Source of the DNA: Bacteroidia bacterium
GTDB lineage: Bacteria > Bacteroidota > Bacteroidia > Flavobacteriales > Flavobacteriaceae
Direction: 5' to 3'
Length of the DNA stretch: 57,754 nucleotides
NCBI GenBank assembly: GCA_030431695.1
Contig: JAUIIU010000013.1
Location: 1 to 57,754, forward strand
Positions 26,175 to 33,935 of this stretch are shown here, piece by piece. The notes under the pieces were generated by a model. It was given only the letters and a program-made list of their open reading frames with translations. It was not told the origin of the DNA and did no database searches. The translations under genes were made by a program, and so were the position numbers. Positions within the stretch are counted from its first letter, which is position 1. Each line of letters opens with the position of its first letter.

Positions 26175-27404
26175 ATGAAAACAAAAGATCTATTTCAATT
26201 CATCGCATTGATTTGTTTGATTTTTACCTTCGGAACCGGCTTCGGGCAGGATGTACAGGGTATCGTCAAGCGAAAAGTTAAGAACAAAACTAACAGGGAA
26301 ATCAATAGAACTGTTAACGAAGGTATGGATGTCCTTGAAGGTAAGGATAAGAAGAAACCCACTTCCCCGGCTGAAGATCAAAGTTCCGAGGACACAGATG
26401 TAGTAGTCGTAAATAATGATGAGGTCGTGAATAATGTACCCTTACCGGATTTTATCGATCCGGGCACGGCAATATTTGTTGATGATTTCGACACTGAAAA
26501 ACCCACCGAATTCCCTTCCAAATGGGTTCAGATCGACGGTGCGATCCAAAACAACCAGGTGCTTTCTAACGGACAGAAGGACGGTGTAGTTGAAATGATC
26601 AATAATCACCCTGTGTTCAAACCCTCTATCAAAGGAGAAAACTATCTCGGTTCGTCATTTAAGATCCAGATCCAGGTGTATTTCTACGAAAATCACGGGA
26701 ACCAGGCTTACTATGTGAACTTGAAGAACGCTAATAATGTTTATGGCAACCACGATCTGCGTATCGGCTACGGAACCATGCACAGTGGGTCTGATGGAAT
26801 TTCAAGGTTCCCCGGAGGTATCCAGCCCGGTTGGCATACGATACAGTATTCCTTTAACAGGGGTGTTCTGAAAGGGTATTTTGATGGAGTTATGCTTATC
26901 AACGACCCGGATATCAGCCGAAATGGTGTGGAAAAGCGTGAATTCACCCACCTTGAGATTGAGGCACTCTCACCTGGATCAAGCCGAGGTAAAGGAAGAG
27001 CAATGATCACTTATTTTGCCATCGGGGGAGAAGGGATGCCATTGTATAAACGACTCATCACCGACGGTAAACTGGTTGTGAACGATATTAATTTCGAAGT
27101 GAACTCCTTTGTTATCGCTCCGGGTTCCTATGGGACGCTCGACCAGATCGTTGAGATGATGGATGCGCATCCCGAACTCTCACTGGACGTTCATGGCCAT
27201 ACCGATTCGGATGGTTCGGATAATTTCAACCAGGAACTTTCGGAGAACAGGGCAAAGGCCGTTATGAACTATCTAACCGGAAAGGGAATCTCTACCAGCA
27301 GGTTGACCAGTGCCGGTTACGGAGAAACAAAACCAATGGCTAAAGGAAATTCCGATGAGGCCAAGGCGAAGAACAGAAGAGTGGAATTTGTCCTGAACCA
27401 ATAA
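26175..27404 (+). CDS. Secreted jellyroll (LamG/concanavalin-like) + OmpA peptidoglycan-binding protein
   Basis: A 409-residue protein. Signal peptide about 1-24 (ending TGFGQ), then a Lys/Asp-rich linker. A beta-sandwich region (about 95-290) has the features of a concanavalin-like fold (VDDFDTEKPTEFPSKW; GWHTIQYSFNRGVLKGYFDGV). The C-terminal OmpA domain (about 300-405) has DVHGHTDSDGSDNFNQELSENRA and NRRVEF. The OmpA part would hold the protein to peptidoglycan while the jellyroll may bind a glycan. The ATG at 26175 is chosen over a frame start at 26136 because the signal peptide begins there. It is downstream of the kinase/regulator pair and of site B. Confidence 0.8.
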   Translation: MKTKDLFQFIALICLIFTFGTGFGQDVQGIVKRKVKNKTNREINRTVNEGMDVLEGKDKKKPTSPAEDQSSEDTDVVVVNNDEVVNNVPLPDFIDPGTAIFVDDFDTEKPTEFPSKWVQIDGAIQNNQVLSNGQKDGVVEMINNHPVFKPSIKGENYLGSSFKIQIQVYFYENHGNQAYYVNLKNANNVYGNHDLRIGYGTMHSGSDGISRFPGGIQPGWHTIQYSFNRGVLKGYFDGVMLINDPDISRNGVEKREFTHLEIEALSPGSSRGKGRAMITYFAIGGEGMPLYKRLITDGKLVVNDINFEVNSFVIAPGSYGTLDQIVEMMDAHPELSLDVHGHTDSDGSDNFNQELSENRAKAVMNYLTGKGISTSRLTSAGYGETKPMAKGNSDEAKAKNRRVEFVLNQ

Positions 27405-27413
27405 TCCAGAATT

Positions 27414-27842
27414 ATGCGTTATTTACTGATTACACTGGTATTGTTCTTCGGAATTGAGTCTGTTGCTCAGAATTATCAGCCTCCCAGCAGGGAGCGCGTT
27501 GAAACCCTCCTGACCAAATTGGAGACTTGTAAAGATGCCTTAAAGGATCTGGAATCGAGTTTAAAGTACATGGAGGATAATCCCGGCAAGTTCACCCTTC
27601 AGCAGTACAACGAAGCCAAGTTGTGGCGAAATATGGCTAAGGGCTGTATAGACGATACACGGAGGGATCTCGAAGATATTCGAAAGGATTATCCCGGCTG
27701 GTTCAGTGGGCCGAATTCTGTGATGAATTTAGGCAGGGGTCATGAGATCAGGCCAAAAGACCTGGACAGGATGCTCAACGAGGTATCTGTAAAGATCAAC
27801 AAGGTTTTAAACCGGTTCAAAGCCATTAAGTCACCGGAATGA
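27414..27842 (+). CDS. Small secreted helical protein of unknown function
   Basis: A 142-residue protein with a signal peptide (1-19, ending SVAQ). It is mostly charged helix (RVETLLTKLETCKDALKDLESSLKYMED) with two Cys (about 33 and 77) that could form a disulfide. The family is not recognised. It starts 9 bp after the jellyroll-OmpA stop, so the two are surely co-transcribed; a shared envelope role is likely. ATG start; the strong terminator follows at once. Confidence 0.7.
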   Translation: MRYLLITLVLFFGIESVAQNYQPPSRERVETLLTKLETCKDALKDLESSLKYMEDNPGKFTLQQYNEAKLWRNMAKGCIDDTRRDLEDIRKDYPGWFSGPNSVMNLGRGHEIRPKDLDRMLNEVSVKINKVLNRFKAIKSPE

Positions 27843-27846
27843 AAAA

Positions 27847-27872
27847 AAAGTCCTGCTGATGCAGGACTTTTT
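27847..27872. terminator. Bidirectional rho-independent terminator
   Basis: AAAGTCCTGC-TGAT-GCAGGACTTT, a perfect 10-bp stem with a 4-nt loop, A8 before and T5 after. It ends the plus-strand sensor/OmpA locus and the minus-strand lipoprotein gene. Confidence 0.92.
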
Positions 27873-27876
27873 CCTT

Positions 27877-29421
27877 TTAAGGTGTTCCTCCCGGATCGGG
27901 GAAGGTAATACTTTCGTAGGCTCCGGCATCCGGATTCGCGCCTCTTGTGACCCCGTTGAGGTCCATGGCAGGGCCTATTCCCGGAAGAGCGATCCCGTCG
28001 GCCCCGGAAGTTCCGGTTTCAATATTGAAATCGTTCAATTCGGTATCAAAGAATACCGGGTCGTTGTTCAATACGATATCGCTGTACAGCGCTGGATTCT
28101 GAAAATTGTATTCAGGGATACCCGTAAATTCATTGTTCGGATCTTCGAATCGGATCAAACTATTTCTGAAATTAAAATTGAATTGTGCTGAAGGGTTGTT
28201 GATAAATCCAAGTTCCCGCTGTTCGCTGCCAAAAATGATGCAGTTGGTGAAATCTGCACGCACCAGATCGGCAACTACCACTTCGGTTTCACTTACCTGG
28301 AGTACATTATCGATCTGTACAGCAGGGAAGGTCCTGAAACTATTGGTCCAGTAATTTGCGAAAGTAGAGTGGTTAAACTCATAATCGCCACCCAGTGAGC
28401 AGGCTAACGAAGCTTGTCCGCTGTTACTGATCACTACATTATTCCCAACTATGGTCGCTGTACGGCCCAGCAAGCCCACATTGGCACTGTTATAGATCTG
28501 GACATTGGTAAGAGATAATGGTGAATTGTCGTTCAGTATACCGACTATAGAGTTCTTTATAGTAGTGTGTGTGAAGCTGTTGTTGGTACTTCCCTGGGTG
28601 AGCCAGATCGTACTCCACTGGCCGGGAGTATCCGCGAAACCAGGTTCAAGACGGTCACCCTCAAAGATGATCTCTCCTTCCATCAGTTCGGGATCGGTAC
28701 TGGGGCTTCCGTTTGCCTGGATCGATCCTGTATTTGCAACAATGATACCGCTATCGGCGTGGAAATGTACACGCGCACCCGCGTCGATCATAAGAGTCCT
28801 ATCGGGCGGGACGGCTGCAAAGCCGTAGATCACGTATGGTTTTTCATTGGTAAAATTGAGTTCGGTATCATCGAGGAAAAAGCCTTCAACCAGAATATCA
28901 TCACCATTTCCGTCAACTCCTAAGTTCAGGGTTTCAATGGTGCCATCGGCAAAACGTTCGGGGTAGAGGAAGACTGCATCACGGACAAGGGTCACAAGTT
29001 CTACATCCTGCTGGTTCCCACCGGTATCGAAGAGTATTTTATCGGTGTACAGGAAGGCATTGTCCGGATTCGGGAAATTGTTTATGTCAATGGTCGTTTC
29101 AATAAAGATAAATATACTGTCCTTGGCCAGGATGGTCACATCCTCGAACATCTTACCTGGAATTCCGTCCACGTTAAGTCGGTAGTTGGAACTTTCCCCA
29201 TCCCCGAGTGCAACGGTTGGGATTCTGATATCGTCATCACTTCGGTTATAGACTTTTAAGTTATAGGTGCTGGATCCAATATTTGAGAAAATAGTATCCA
29301 GGTAAACCGTATCCCGGGAGAATTCCAGGTTACCAGTGCTGGGAACCGTTTCAAAATCGTTTCGGCAGGAGCTCCAGAGGATTACACAACCCAGGACTGC
29401 GATAGCGTACAAATACTTCAT
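27877..29421 (-). CDS. Lipoprotein with parallel beta-helix-like region, unknown function
   Basis: A 514-residue lipoprotein (WSSC, Cys19). The N-terminal 20-150 looks like an Ig/ASPM-type beta-sandwich (LEFSRDTVYLDTIFSNIGSSTYNLKVYN). The middle (about 190-440) has short repeated strands typical of a right-handed parallel beta-helix (FTHTTIKNSIVGIL; LTNVQIYNSANVGLLG). The C-terminus has the DxNG...NPDAGAYE motif that ends many such surface proteins. Probably outer-membrane anchored. Substrate or partner unknown. ATG start, single gene. Confidence 0.72.
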   Translation of the reverse strand: MKYLYAIAVLGCVILWSSCRNDFETVPSTGNLEFSRDTVYLDTIFSNIGSSTYNLKVYNRSDDDIRIPTVALGDGESSNYRLNVDGIPGKMFEDVTILAKDSIFIFIETTIDINNFPNPDNAFLYTDKILFDTGGNQQDVELVTLVRDAVFLYPERFADGTIETLNLGVDGNGDDILVEGFFLDDTELNFTNEKPYVIYGFAAVPPDRTLMIDAGARVHFHADSGIIVANTGSIQANGSPSTDPELMEGEIIFEGDRLEPGFADTPGQWSTIWLTQGSTNNSFTHTTIKNSIVGILNDNSPLSLTNVQIYNSANVGLLGRTATIVGNNVVISNSGQASLACSLGGDYEFNHSTFANYWTNSFRTFPAVQIDNVLQVSETEVVVADLVRADFTNCIIFGSEQRELGFINNPSAQFNFNFRNSLIRFEDPNNEFTGIPEYNFQNPALYSDIVLNNDPVFFDTELNDFNIETGTSGADGIALPGIGPAMDLNGVTRGANPDAGAYESITFPDPGGTP

Positions 29422-29568
29422 CTAAGCTAAATTTCAGTAAAAATATAACTTTTTATGAAGCTACTTATTGTTGATGGAATAACTTTTATAAAGCAGTAGC
29501 AGCAGGTATCTCCTAATGTACCCCAAACCTACCCAGATTATGCAGGGATACCCGCTGTATGCTACGCT

Positions 29569-30831
29569 CTATTTCTTTTTCCGTTTGTGTTTATTCAGTA
29601 AGCGGGCCGCTTTTTTCCTGGCCTGCTGAATTCGCTTGAATGCAGTTTCGTTGGCCCGGGCCTTCTTATTGTTCTCACGCCACCGCTCACGTTCCTTGTC
29701 GGTGTGTAGTGTGTACTCGGATTCGGGGTATTCTTCGGGGGCAACGACGTATTTTGAATAGTTGGGACCAAGGATCTGTATAGGGTAACCAATCACAACG
29801 ACCTCACCCAAAAATTCTTCGCTAAGCAAAACAATACTTTTGCGATTAGATTCAGCAGAAACTCTGAGTTCTTTGGTCTCGAATCCAACATAGCTGAATT
29901 GAAGTGTTTGACCAGGCGATACATTTAATTCAAATTCGCCATCGAAATTCGTTTGTGTTCCTGTCGATGTCCCTTTTATCAGGACATTGGCTCCTGCTAA
30001 AGGCAAATCATATTCGTCAATGACAGTGCCCGACATTACAATCGTATCATTGCTTTTTTCTTTTTCTTCGGAATCCTCAGTTTCAAGTATGATTTCACCT
30101 TCGATCAATTCATCTTTACTCTCCGTTTCGTATATTGGTATGGCGTTTTCGAGTATGTCGGACGGAACCTCTTCGATCTCTTTAATGGCGCCTATCCCAC
30201 CAAGAACCATAACTTCGGGAATTTCCGGTGGTGCAGGCTTCAGGGTGATGTCCAGGATTCCCGATATCCTTCCCAGCTTTACTTCCTGGCTCACAAAGCC
30301 TTCTTTCCTGAAGATGAGTGTCTCCCCATCAAGGGATTTGATCTCGTAATCTCCTTTCAGACCGCTTACTTCCGATCTTCCGCTCTCCTTGACCGTGATC
30401 TCTACATTGAAAACCGGTTTACCGTTCGCATTGGTTATCCTGCCCGAGGTAGTAACCTGGATCCGGTCTTCCGAAGCTTTGCTGTACCTGCCTATACCAA
30501 GGGAGGTATAGTTTGAATGATCGCCGGTTCCATGTATCGGATTTGCGCTCATTAGCGAAAGCGGCAACATAAGCGAAGCGGCATAGGGCAGCAGGTTTAA
30601 TGAACTTTTCCGCTCCAGCGTCAACTCACGATCGAGTTGCGAACCTTTGAATCGCCCACAGACATTAGTTTTTCCCTCAAGCTGTTTTACCAGGTCCTCA
30701 TCGGTAGAGTTGCTGAAATCGATGACCTCTTTTTCACAACTGCTGCAAAATCGGCCTTTTTCCGTTGGGGTCATATTCTCCCAGCCTTCGTGACAGGGTT
30801 CTGGGACGTTAATGCTGATGGTTTTCTTCAT
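29569..30831 (-). CDS. Cys-rich cytosolic domain + membrane segment + two CarboxypepD_reg domains
   Basis: A 420-residue protein. The N-terminus (1-70) has CHEGW, a CSSC pair and a further Cys (NVCGRF), a possible zinc site seen in Bacteroidota proteins of this type. A hydrophobic stretch (about 78-97) follows, then a first carboxypeptidase-regulatory-like beta-sandwich (about 125-195), an acidic linker, a second such domain (about 265-335) and a Lys-rich tail (KHKRKKK). These beta-sandwiches usually precede TonB receptors, but no barrel follows here. The role is unknown; a membrane-spanning scaffold or sensor is possible. ATG start. Confidence 0.72.
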   Translation of the reverse strand: MKKTISINVPEPCHEGWENMTPTEKGRFCSSCEKEVIDFSNSTDEDLVKQLEGKTNVCGRFKGSQLDRELTLERKSSLNLLPYAASLMLPLSLMSANPIHGTGDHSNYTSLGIGRYSKASEDRIQVTTSGRITNANGKPVFNVEITVKESGRSEVSGLKGDYEIKSLDGETLIFRKEGFVSQEVKLGRISGILDITLKPAPPEIPEVMVLGGIGAIKEIEEVPSDILENAIPIYETESKDELIEGEIILETEDSEEKEKSNDTIVMSGTVIDEYDLPLAGANVLIKGTSTGTQTNFDGEFELNVSPGQTLQFSYVGFETKELRVSAESNRKSIVLLSEEFLGEVVVIGYPIQILGPNYSKYVVAPEEYPESEYTLHTDKERERWRENNKKARANETAFKRIQQARKKAARLLNKHKRKKK

Positions 30832-31001
30832 GCTTCGGATATTGATACATCAAAGCAATCAAAATTCAATCCAAAATAAAATGGCCTTTGAGGGAACGAG
30901 GCAAATTAATGAGGGAAAAGGAAAAGGGGTAGGGTATGTTGGATAACTAGTATACCAGTATTTTGATGACTCAACAACTAACAACCGCAAACAACAAATT
31001 C

Positions 31002-32060
31002 TTACTTCTCCACCACGCGGATCTTAAATAGCTTATCCCAGTTCTTGCCCGTGACATAGAGTATATTTGGTTCTCCTTTGTAAGCAATTCCATTAAGCAC
31101 GTCCAGGTCCTGGTGTTGAGTTACCTTATCCTTAAGTCCTTTTAAGTTGATCACACCTTCAACAGCCCCGTCCTCCGGGTTTACGATAGCGATGGCGTCC
31201 TTTTGGTAAATATTGGCGTAGATCTTTCCTTCAACCCACTCGAGTTCGTTCACGTTAGGGATCTTGGCGGTATTGGTATAGATCTCGATATATCCATCCT
31301 CCGCGAGGGTCTCGGCGTCCAGGGTCCAGATCCGTTCGGTACCGTCACTCTTAAAGATCACTTTCCCATCATTACACAGTCCCCAGCCCTCTTTGCTGTC
31401 GCCATAAACGAATGAACCGGTATTTTCCATGGTACCCAGGTTGTAGATCAGCCCGGTGTTCTCCTGCCAGGTGAGTTGGTAGATCTTGTTGTTCATTATT
31501 GTGAGTCCTTCCCCGAAGTATCCATCGCTCAACGGTACGGTTTTGATCACTTCTCCTGAACTGTAATTTGTTTTGCGCAAGCTAGAGTGCTTATACTTTC
31601 CGGTGCTCTCGAAAAGGGTGTCACCATGGAATTCCAGTCCCTGAGTGTATGCCTTGATATCGTGTGGATAGGTTTCCACGATTTCGTAGTCGTACAAGAC
31701 GGGTTTTTCGGATGCCAGCAGGACGACACTACCGGCCAGGTTGTATTGTTTTCCTTCGGAATGAATTGTCGCGTTTACAACACGTTTCCCCAGTTTCAGT
31801 GAAGAAACATCCAGAGAAGTGGCAGTTGCGCCTGTACTTCTGCCTAAAATAGTTCCGTCAATGGAGAAGGAAACCGAATCCACCGGATTTCCTTTCCTCG
31901 CTTTAACCGAAATGTTCAGAGGGGAATTGCCATCGTGCCCTTTCTTGGCACCGTCATATTCCAGTTTGAAAAGGGTTTTAGCAGTAGGCTCCTTATCGTC
32001 ACAGGCACCAGGTGCAACAAGTAAGATCGTAAGTGCGAATATCTTAAGGAAAGAGGTCAT
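31002..32060 (-). CDS. Glutaminyl-peptide cyclotransferase (glutamine cyclotransferase family) lipoprotein
   Basis: A 352-residue protein. The N-terminal lipoprotein signal (APGAC) is followed by a beta-sandwich (about 35-115) and the five-bladed beta-propeller cyclotransferase domain (about 120-350). Family blocks include YPHDIKAYTQGLEFHGDTLFESTGKY split in two, VPLSDGYFGEGLTI, WGLCNDG, VNELEWVEGKIYANIYQ and LNGIAY. Forms N-terminal pyroglutamate on peptides, in the periplasm. The ATG at 32060 is used over one seven codons upstream because the lipoprotein signal starts there. Confidence 0.9.
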   Translation of the reverse strand: MTSFLKIFALTILLVAPGACDDKEPTAKTLFKLEYDGAKKGHDGNSPLNISVKARKGNPVDSVSFSIDGTILGRSTGATATSLDVSSLKLGKRVVNATIHSEGKQYNLAGSVVLLASEKPVLYDYEIVETYPHDIKAYTQGLEFHGDTLFESTGKYKHSSLRKTNYSSGEVIKTVPLSDGYFGEGLTIMNNKIYQLTWQENTGLIYNLGTMENTGSFVYGDSKEGWGLCNDGKVIFKSDGTERIWTLDAETLAEDGYIEIYTNTAKIPNVNELEWVEGKIYANIYQKDAIAIVNPEDGAVEGVINLKGLKDKVTQHQDLDVLNGIAYKGEPNILYVTGKNWDKLFKIRVVEK

Positions 32061-32112
32061 GATCGTACAATTTTCGGGCAAGATAGCTATTTAAAATTGT
32101 ATGATAAAAACA

Positions 32113-32142
32113 TTGTGAAACCTTAAATAAGCCGTATCTTTG
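32113..32142 (+). promoter_or_regulatory. SRP RNA promoter
   Basis: -33 TTG (32113-32115), 19-bp spacer, -7 TATCTTTG (32135-32142, an exact TAnnTTTG match). The RNA begins 5 nt later, as expected. Confidence 0.8.
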
Positions 32143-32146
32143 CAGA

Positions 32147-32240
32147 GGCAAGTCCTACACAACCAGCTCCTGTTGAATCCCCCAGGGCGGGAACGCAGCA
32201 AGGGTAAACGGTCGTAGCGGTGTGATGTAGGTAGCTTGCC
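32147..32240 (+). ncRNA. ffs: Signal recognition particle RNA (small bacterial type)
   Basis: About 94 nt. The ends pair (GGCAAG with CTTGCC). The domain IV hairpin has a GGAA tetraloop (32190-32193) closed by GCG/CGC, followed by the GCAGCA bulge that binds Ffh. A T-run right after the 3' end acts as terminator. Proteins with signal sequences would be targeted through it. It has its own promoter; the SDR gene begins 69 bp later with a separate promoter. Confidence 0.93.
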
Positions 32241-32254
32241 ATTTTTTATGCGCT

Positions 32255-32290
32255 TTTGTTTGCAAATCTTCCAACAGTGGCGCATCTTTG
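32255..32290 (+). promoter_or_regulatory. SDR gene promoter
   Basis: -33 TTTG (32255-32262, two overlapping choices), 20-bp spacer from the second, -7 CATCTTTG (32283-32290, one base off). It overlaps a TTG at 32288 in the SDR frame, so translation must begin later, at ATG 32309. Confidence 0.55.
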
Positions 32291-32308
32291 CCTCGATCTC
32301 AACTAACT

Positions 32309-33118
32309 ATGTCTAAAGTTATCTTCATCACGGGAGGATCCTCAGGGATCGGGAAGGCCGTAGGCGATTTTCTCCATGAAAAAGGTTTTAAGGTTTACGG
32401 TACTTCCAGGAACCCGCAAGGCTATTCGGATAGTTCAAAATTCGAACTGATAAAGATGGATGTTTGTGATACCGAATCGGTACAACAGGCCATTTCCGAA
32501 GTGATTCAGAAGGAGAACCGGCTGGATGTACTGATCAACAATGCAGGAGTTGGGATCACAGGGCCGGTGGAGGAAACCCCGGATTCAGAAATACACAAAG
32601 CTTTCAACACCAATGTTTACGGTCCGATACGTGTAATAAAAGCAGCTTTGCCTCATATGCGATCGCAGGGTGGCGGACTCGTGATAAACATCACTTCCAT
32701 TGCCGGATCCATGGGATTACCGTACCGGGGGATCTATTCGGCAACAAAATCAGCTCTGGAGATCACAACCGAGGCGCTCCGTATGGAAACCAAGCAATTT
32801 GGAATTGAGATGACCAATGTGGCGCCCGGTGATTTTGCAACCAATATTGCGGCCGGGAGATATCATGCCCCTGAACGAGCAGACTCACCCTACCAGGAAG
32901 CCTACGGAGCTACGCTAAGAATGATGAACGAACACGTGGACGGAGGAGAGGATCCCGCATTGATGGCCAAGGTGGTTTATAATATCATTACGTCGGGGAA
33001 TCCTAAAGTGCGGTATAAGGTTGGCGCCTTTCTTCAGAAGTTTTCAGTTGTGCTAAAGCATATGCTCCCACAGCGTATGTACGAACGCATGCTCATGAAC
33101 CACTACAAACTCAAATAA
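32309..33118 (+). CDS. Short-chain dehydrogenase/reductase
   Basis: A 269-residue classical SDR: cofactor motif TGGSSGIG (8-15), NNAG (77-80), catalytic S130, Y143 and K147 in YSATK. It oxidises or reduces an unknown alcohol/ketone with NAD(P)(H). The C-terminal 70 residues are longer than average and basic-hydrophobic (FSVVLKHMLPQRMYERMLMNHYKL), which suggests membrane association. ATG at 32309, because the earlier TTG is in the promoter. Confidence 0.9.
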   Translation: MSKVIFITGGSSGIGKAVGDFLHEKGFKVYGTSRNPQGYSDSSKFELIKMDVCDTESVQQAISEVIQKENRLDVLINNAGVGITGPVEETPDSEIHKAFNTNVYGPIRVIKAALPHMRSQGGGLVINITSIAGSMGLPYRGIYSATKSALEITTEALRMETKQFGIEMTNVAPGDFATNIAAGRYHAPERADSPYQEAYGATLRMMNEHVDGGEDPALMAKVVYNIITSGNPKVRYKVGAFLQKFSVVLKHMLPQRMYERMLMNHYKLK

Positions 33119-33192
33119 TTCTCTCACAAAATCCCTTATAGTTACCTTCGATGGTTTTCAACAATAATTGTTGGAAAAAAACAACTGTAACA

Positions 33193-33223
33193 TTGATGGA
33201 CGCCGTAAACCTTCGTACTTTTG
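33193..33223 (+). promoter_or_regulatory. fsa promoter
   Basis: -33 TTG (33193-33195), 20-bp spacer, -7 TACTTTTG (33216-33223, an exact match). It lies 25 bp before the ATG at 33249. Confidence 0.75.
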
Positions 33224-33248
33224 TGGCACTAAAAAACACAATCACAGC

Positions 33249-33902
33249 ATGAAATTTTTCATTGATACAGCAAATTTAGATCAGATCCGCGAAGCACAGG
33301 ACCTTGGCGTTTTGGACGGAGTGACTACCAACCCTTCACTTATGGCCAAGGAAGGTATAACCGGGAGAGAGAATATCTTGAAACACTACGTGGATATCTG
33401 CAATATTGTGGACGGTGATGTTTCTGCTGAAGTGATCGCGACCGATTTTGAAGGTATCATCAAAGAAGGAAAAGAACTCGCTGCGCTGCACGAACAGATC
33501 GTTGTTAAGGTGCCGATGATCAAGGAAGGTGTCAAAGCAATCAAATACTTTGCGGATAATGGTATAAAGACCAACTGTACGCTGGTTTTCTCGGCTGGAC
33601 AGGCTCTGCTTGCAGCCAAGGCGGGGGCTACCTATGTATCCCCATTCATTGGGCGCCTGGATGATATCTCTACAGACGGACTGAACCTGATCGCAGAGAT
33701 CCGACTTATATACGACAACTATGGTTTTGATACCCAGATACTCGCGGCTTCTGTTAGGCATACCATGCACGTATTGGAATGTGCGAAGATAGGATCGGAT
33801 GTGATGACGGGACCACTCTCGTCTATCGAAGGACTGCTAAAACATCCGTTGACGGATATCGGACTGGAGAAATTCCTGGCCGATTACAGGAAGGGAAATT
33901 AA
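33249..33902 (+). CDS. fsa: Fructose-6-phosphate aldolase / short transaldolase
   Basis: A 217-residue protein of the TalC/FSA subfamily. Schiff-base lysine K87 is in VVKVPM. Other motifs are [40 protein letters not shown] and SPFIGRLDD. The length is that of FSA-type enzymes, which may work either as aldolase (F6P to DHA plus GA3P) or as transaldolase; sequence alone does not settle it. The start at 33249 is used, because the frame's earlier start lies in the promoter region. Confidence 0.92.
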   Translation: MKFFIDTANLDQIREAQDLGVLDGVTTNPSLMAKEGITGRENILKHYVDICNIVDGDVSAEVIATDFEGIIKEGKELAALHEQIVVKVPMIKEGVKAIKYFADNGIKTNCTLVFSAGQALLAAKAGATYVSPFIGRLDDISTDGLNLIAEIRLIYDNYGFDTQILAASVRHTMHVLECAKIGSDVMTGPLSSIEGLLKHPLTDIGLEKFLADYRKGN

Positions 33903-33908
33903 ACGAAC

Positions 33909-33935
33909 AAGCCTCGGATTACCGGGGCTTTTTTT
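33909..33935 (+). terminator. Terminator of fsa
   Basis: AAGCCTCGG-ATTA-CCGGGGCTT, a 9-bp stem with one G-T pair, then a seven-T run. The T-run overlaps the first bases of the convergent gene's stop codon (33934). Confidence 0.88.

Noticed and set aside
33121-33165. Sequence with CCCTTATAG upstream of fsa, somewhat like the ATACCCCAT sites
   Set aside because: Only the inner part matches and the outer GATTG block is missing; likely chance.
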